Both the position numbers and the translations under genes were made by a program. Shown in pieces: positions 62,141-64,000 of a stretch of DNA of 64,000 nt. The stretch spans positions 1 to 64,000 of the forward strand of contig NZ_PPDJ01000003.1 in assembly GCF_002903145.1 (NCBI RefSeq). Direction: 5' to 3'. Source of the stretch: Halobacteriovorax sp. DA5. Its GTDB lineage: Bacteria > Bdellovibrionota > Bacteriovoracia > Bacteriovoracales > Bacteriovoracaceae. Numbering within the stretch: the first letter of the stretch is position 1; every line of letters begins with the position of its first letter. The notes under the pieces are model-generated. The model searched no databases and had not been told where the DNA came from. It was given only the letters and a program-made list of their open reading frames with translations.

Positions 62141-63877
62141 TTAATCATTTTCTTTCGATTCTGTGATTTGATAACCGAATTGTTTTACAATATCTTTCGG
62201 CGTAAGAATTCCAATGATTCTTTTTTCGTCAAGTCTCGAAACGACCGGTAGACGGGAGATTTGGAACCTTTTAAGTCTGTGAAGGGCAATGTATAAACTT
62301 TGATCTGGATATATTTTTATAATCTTTTTTTCGCAACAGTGTTCAATTTTTACATCACCGTTACCTTTAGCAAGTTGTACTTTAAGTTCTGAAGTCGACA
62401 TCATTCCTAGAAGTCTTCCATTTTTTAAGACAGGAAAACCTTGAAGGTCTGGATTATATTTTTGAATATCTTTTAGTGTTTCACTTACTGTTAAAGTAGC
62501 ACCGTATGTAACGATATCTTTTATCATTGCATCTTCTACATGTAACTGATCAAGCACTTCAAGGTCATCTCGTGTTGGTAAGTGTATACCATCTTGTGCT
62601 GAGATTTGTTCGTAGATAGATTCATTTTGTGTCGGTTTTGAAGAGAGCATATAGGCAATAATATTTGCAATCATTAGTGGCAAAATAATATTGTAGTCTC
62701 TTGTTAATTCAAACACGATTAAGATAGAAGTAAACGGAGCGCGAATAACTGTAACAAAGAAAGCTCCCATTCCTACTAGTGCATATGCACCCGTGTTCGT
62801 TGTAATCTCTGGAAAGAAAACACTTGCTAGTGAACCAATTAAACTTCCTAATGTTGCTCCCATTAAAAGTGTTGGCATGAAAAGACCACCTGAAATTCCT
62901 GCCGAATAACAAAGGGAAGTCGCAAGAAACTTCAAACAAAACATTAGAAATAAAACTTTTGGATCGAGTATTAGTGAAAGCAATGTATCTTCTAAAGTTC
63001 CATGTCCACTTCCAATGACACTTGAATGTACCTGAGTCATTAGTGCAATAATGAGAAAAACAATCATCATATAAGTAAGCTTATGACTCTTCATATGTTT
63101 TCGATTGAATTCTCTAAATGCTAAAACCGACTTCATCCAAAGAGGGCCAATAAAAGCACAGCTAATTCCAATTAATAAATAGAAAAGTAGTTCACGATGG
63201 TCGTGCATCTTATAGTAAAGCTGCTCAAACATATGATGTTGGCCAGTTAGCATCTGTCCAGTGATTGAGGCTACAACTGAAGAAATAACAATTGAACCAA
63301 GAACTTTTGCGTTGAGGTCACCAACAACTTCTTCTAATGTAAAAACCACTGCTGATATCGGAGTTGCAAATGCTGCTGCAATACCACCAGCTGCACCAAC
63401 TGCAACAAGGGCCTTCACTCTCTTTTTAGAGATATGAAATGAGTAGCCAAGCCATGAGGCAACACCTGAGGCGATAGTAACTGTTGGACCTTCTCTTCCT
63501 AGAGAGACACCAGAGCCAAGAGCAAGCAGAGTTGTTACTGCTTTTGCAAATGTATCTTTTAAACTGATTCTTCCGTGATCAACGACTAAGGCCGCACGAA
63601 CTTTTGGGATTCCCGAACCTTCAGAGAATGGAAATCTACGAGTCGTTAGCCAACCAGAAATAAAAAGGGCGATTCCACCAAGAATTACGGATTGCCATGT
63701 AAATGTAGTATCTGTTTTAAGGATATGTTGAATCCAGTGAACACCTTTTTGAAGACCAACGGCGATAAGAGCTGATGAAACACCTGTAATGAGCGTAAGG
63801 ACAAAAAATGTTCTCTCTTCTGCAGTCTCATTTTGCAGGAATTTACCTAAAAGTTTTTCATTAAACTTTAGTTTCAT
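62141..63877 (-). CDS. ClC-family chloride/proton antiporter with two CBS domains
   Basis: Inner-membrane anion transporter of 578 residues. The ion-path motifs are complete: GSGIP (87-91) with Ser88, GREGP (127-131) with the gating Glu129, the internal proton Glu183 in FTLEEVVG, and GISGGLFMPTLLMGATLG. The presence of both glutamates points to 2Cl-/H+ exchange, not a passive channel. Two CBS domains (about 445-500 and 510-570) may bind nucleotides and gate it. No clear Shine-Dalgarno close to the ATG; a GGAGTCGCTCC hairpin lies about 15-20 bases upstream. Confidence 0.93.
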   Translation of the reverse strand: MKLKFNEKLLGKFLQNETAEERTFFVLTLITGVSSALIAVGLQKGVHWIQHILKTDTTFTWQSVILGGIALFISGWLTTRRFPFSEGSGIPKVRAALVVDHGRISLKDTFAKAVTTLLALGSGVSLGREGPTVTIASGVASWLGYSFHISKKRVKALVAVGAAGGIAAAFATPISAVVFTLEEVVGDLNAKVLGSIVISSVVASITGQMLTGQHHMFEQLYYKMHDHRELLFYLLIGISCAFIGPLWMKSVLAFREFNRKHMKSHKLTYMMIVFLIIALMTQVHSSVIGSGHGTLEDTLLSLILDPKVLFLMFCLKFLATSLCYSAGISGGLFMPTLLMGATLGSLIGSLASVFFPEITTNTGAYALVGMGAFFVTVIRAPFTSILIVFELTRDYNIILPLMIANIIAYMLSSKPTQNESIYEQISAQDGIHLPTRDDLEVLDQLHVEDAMIKDIVTYGATLTVSETLKDIQKYNPDLQGFPVLKNGRLLGMMSTSELKVQLAKGNGDVKIEHCCEKKIIKIYPDQSLYIALHRLKRFQISRLPVVSRLDEKRIIGILTPKDIVKQFGYQITESKEND

Positions 63878-64000
63878 ATGCTGTTTATCGGAGCGACTCC
63901 TTATAAAGATAAGTTAACTGACTAATTTTTCGCAATATCTCACAATTTTAACCTTACGGAAAGAGAAATTCTGCCTTGCGCCAATATAAATGTGAAAAAA

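Overview
The window is an AT-rich, gene-dense stretch of chromosome from a Gram-negative bacterium. It carries 55 protein-coding genes that I can support and no tRNA, rRNA, CRISPR array or insertion sequence that I could see. Many products have Sec signal peptides or lipoboxes, several look like outer-membrane barrels, and there is a phosphatidylethanolamine-type lipid pathway. A Glt/Agl-like envelope machine (FHA-TM-TonB-like protein, TPR proteins, ExbB plus two ExbD) together with AT-rich codon use and numerous unrecognised Cys-rich exported proteins suggests the Bdellovibrionota, most likely a Bacteriovorax/Halobacteriovorax-type predator. That placement is inference from gene content, not from a marker-gene search.

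Layout. 1-14.1 kb (+): ftsK, then a long co-directional housekeeping run rpsB-tsf, pyrH-frr-uppS-cdsA-rseP-tsaB, a Psd-like gene, pssA, an exported barrel-like protein, truA and tig. Many neighbours overlap or touch. This run covers translation, UMP synthesis, undecaprenyl and phospholipid synthesis and envelope-stress proteolysis. 14.2-19.6 kb: a lipoprotein barrel, a small exported protein, and a tight minus-strand operon of aminotransferase, fumarylacetoacetase-family hydrolase, homogentisate-dioxygenase-like protein and flavin-reductase-like protein (tyrosine catabolism). 19.7-25.1 kb: DUF309, EI24/CysZ-like, glycosyltransferase-like and GNAT genes, then valS. 25.2-32.9 kb: three unrecognised exported proteins coupled to a membrane Fe-S/CCG oxidoreductase, an envelope lipoprotein, and hslO (Hsp33). 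33.0-38.5 kb: an AddB/AddA-like helicase-nuclease pair, both with Fe-S-staple cysteines.

38.5-50.5 kb is the most distinctive region. A beta-barrel, two exported TPR proteins, a TPR lipoprotein, a small exported protein and an FHA-TM-TonB-like protein are arranged as one operon. A LolA-like periplasmic protein and a second barrel follow, and the genes converge on exbB-exbD-exbD. By analogy with the Myxococcus Glt/Agl system these would form a proton-driven, envelope-spanning machine. 50.6-55.4 kb: gmhA, trxA, RDD protein, free-methionine-sulfoxide reductase, polA. 55.4-62.0 kb: five minus-strand exported proteins of unknown function; one has its start codon in the loop of a terminator-like hairpin. 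62.1-63.9 kb: a ClC antiporter with CBS domains.

Convergent gene pairs often share one bidirectional terminator. No gene-free stretch exceeds about 300 bases.
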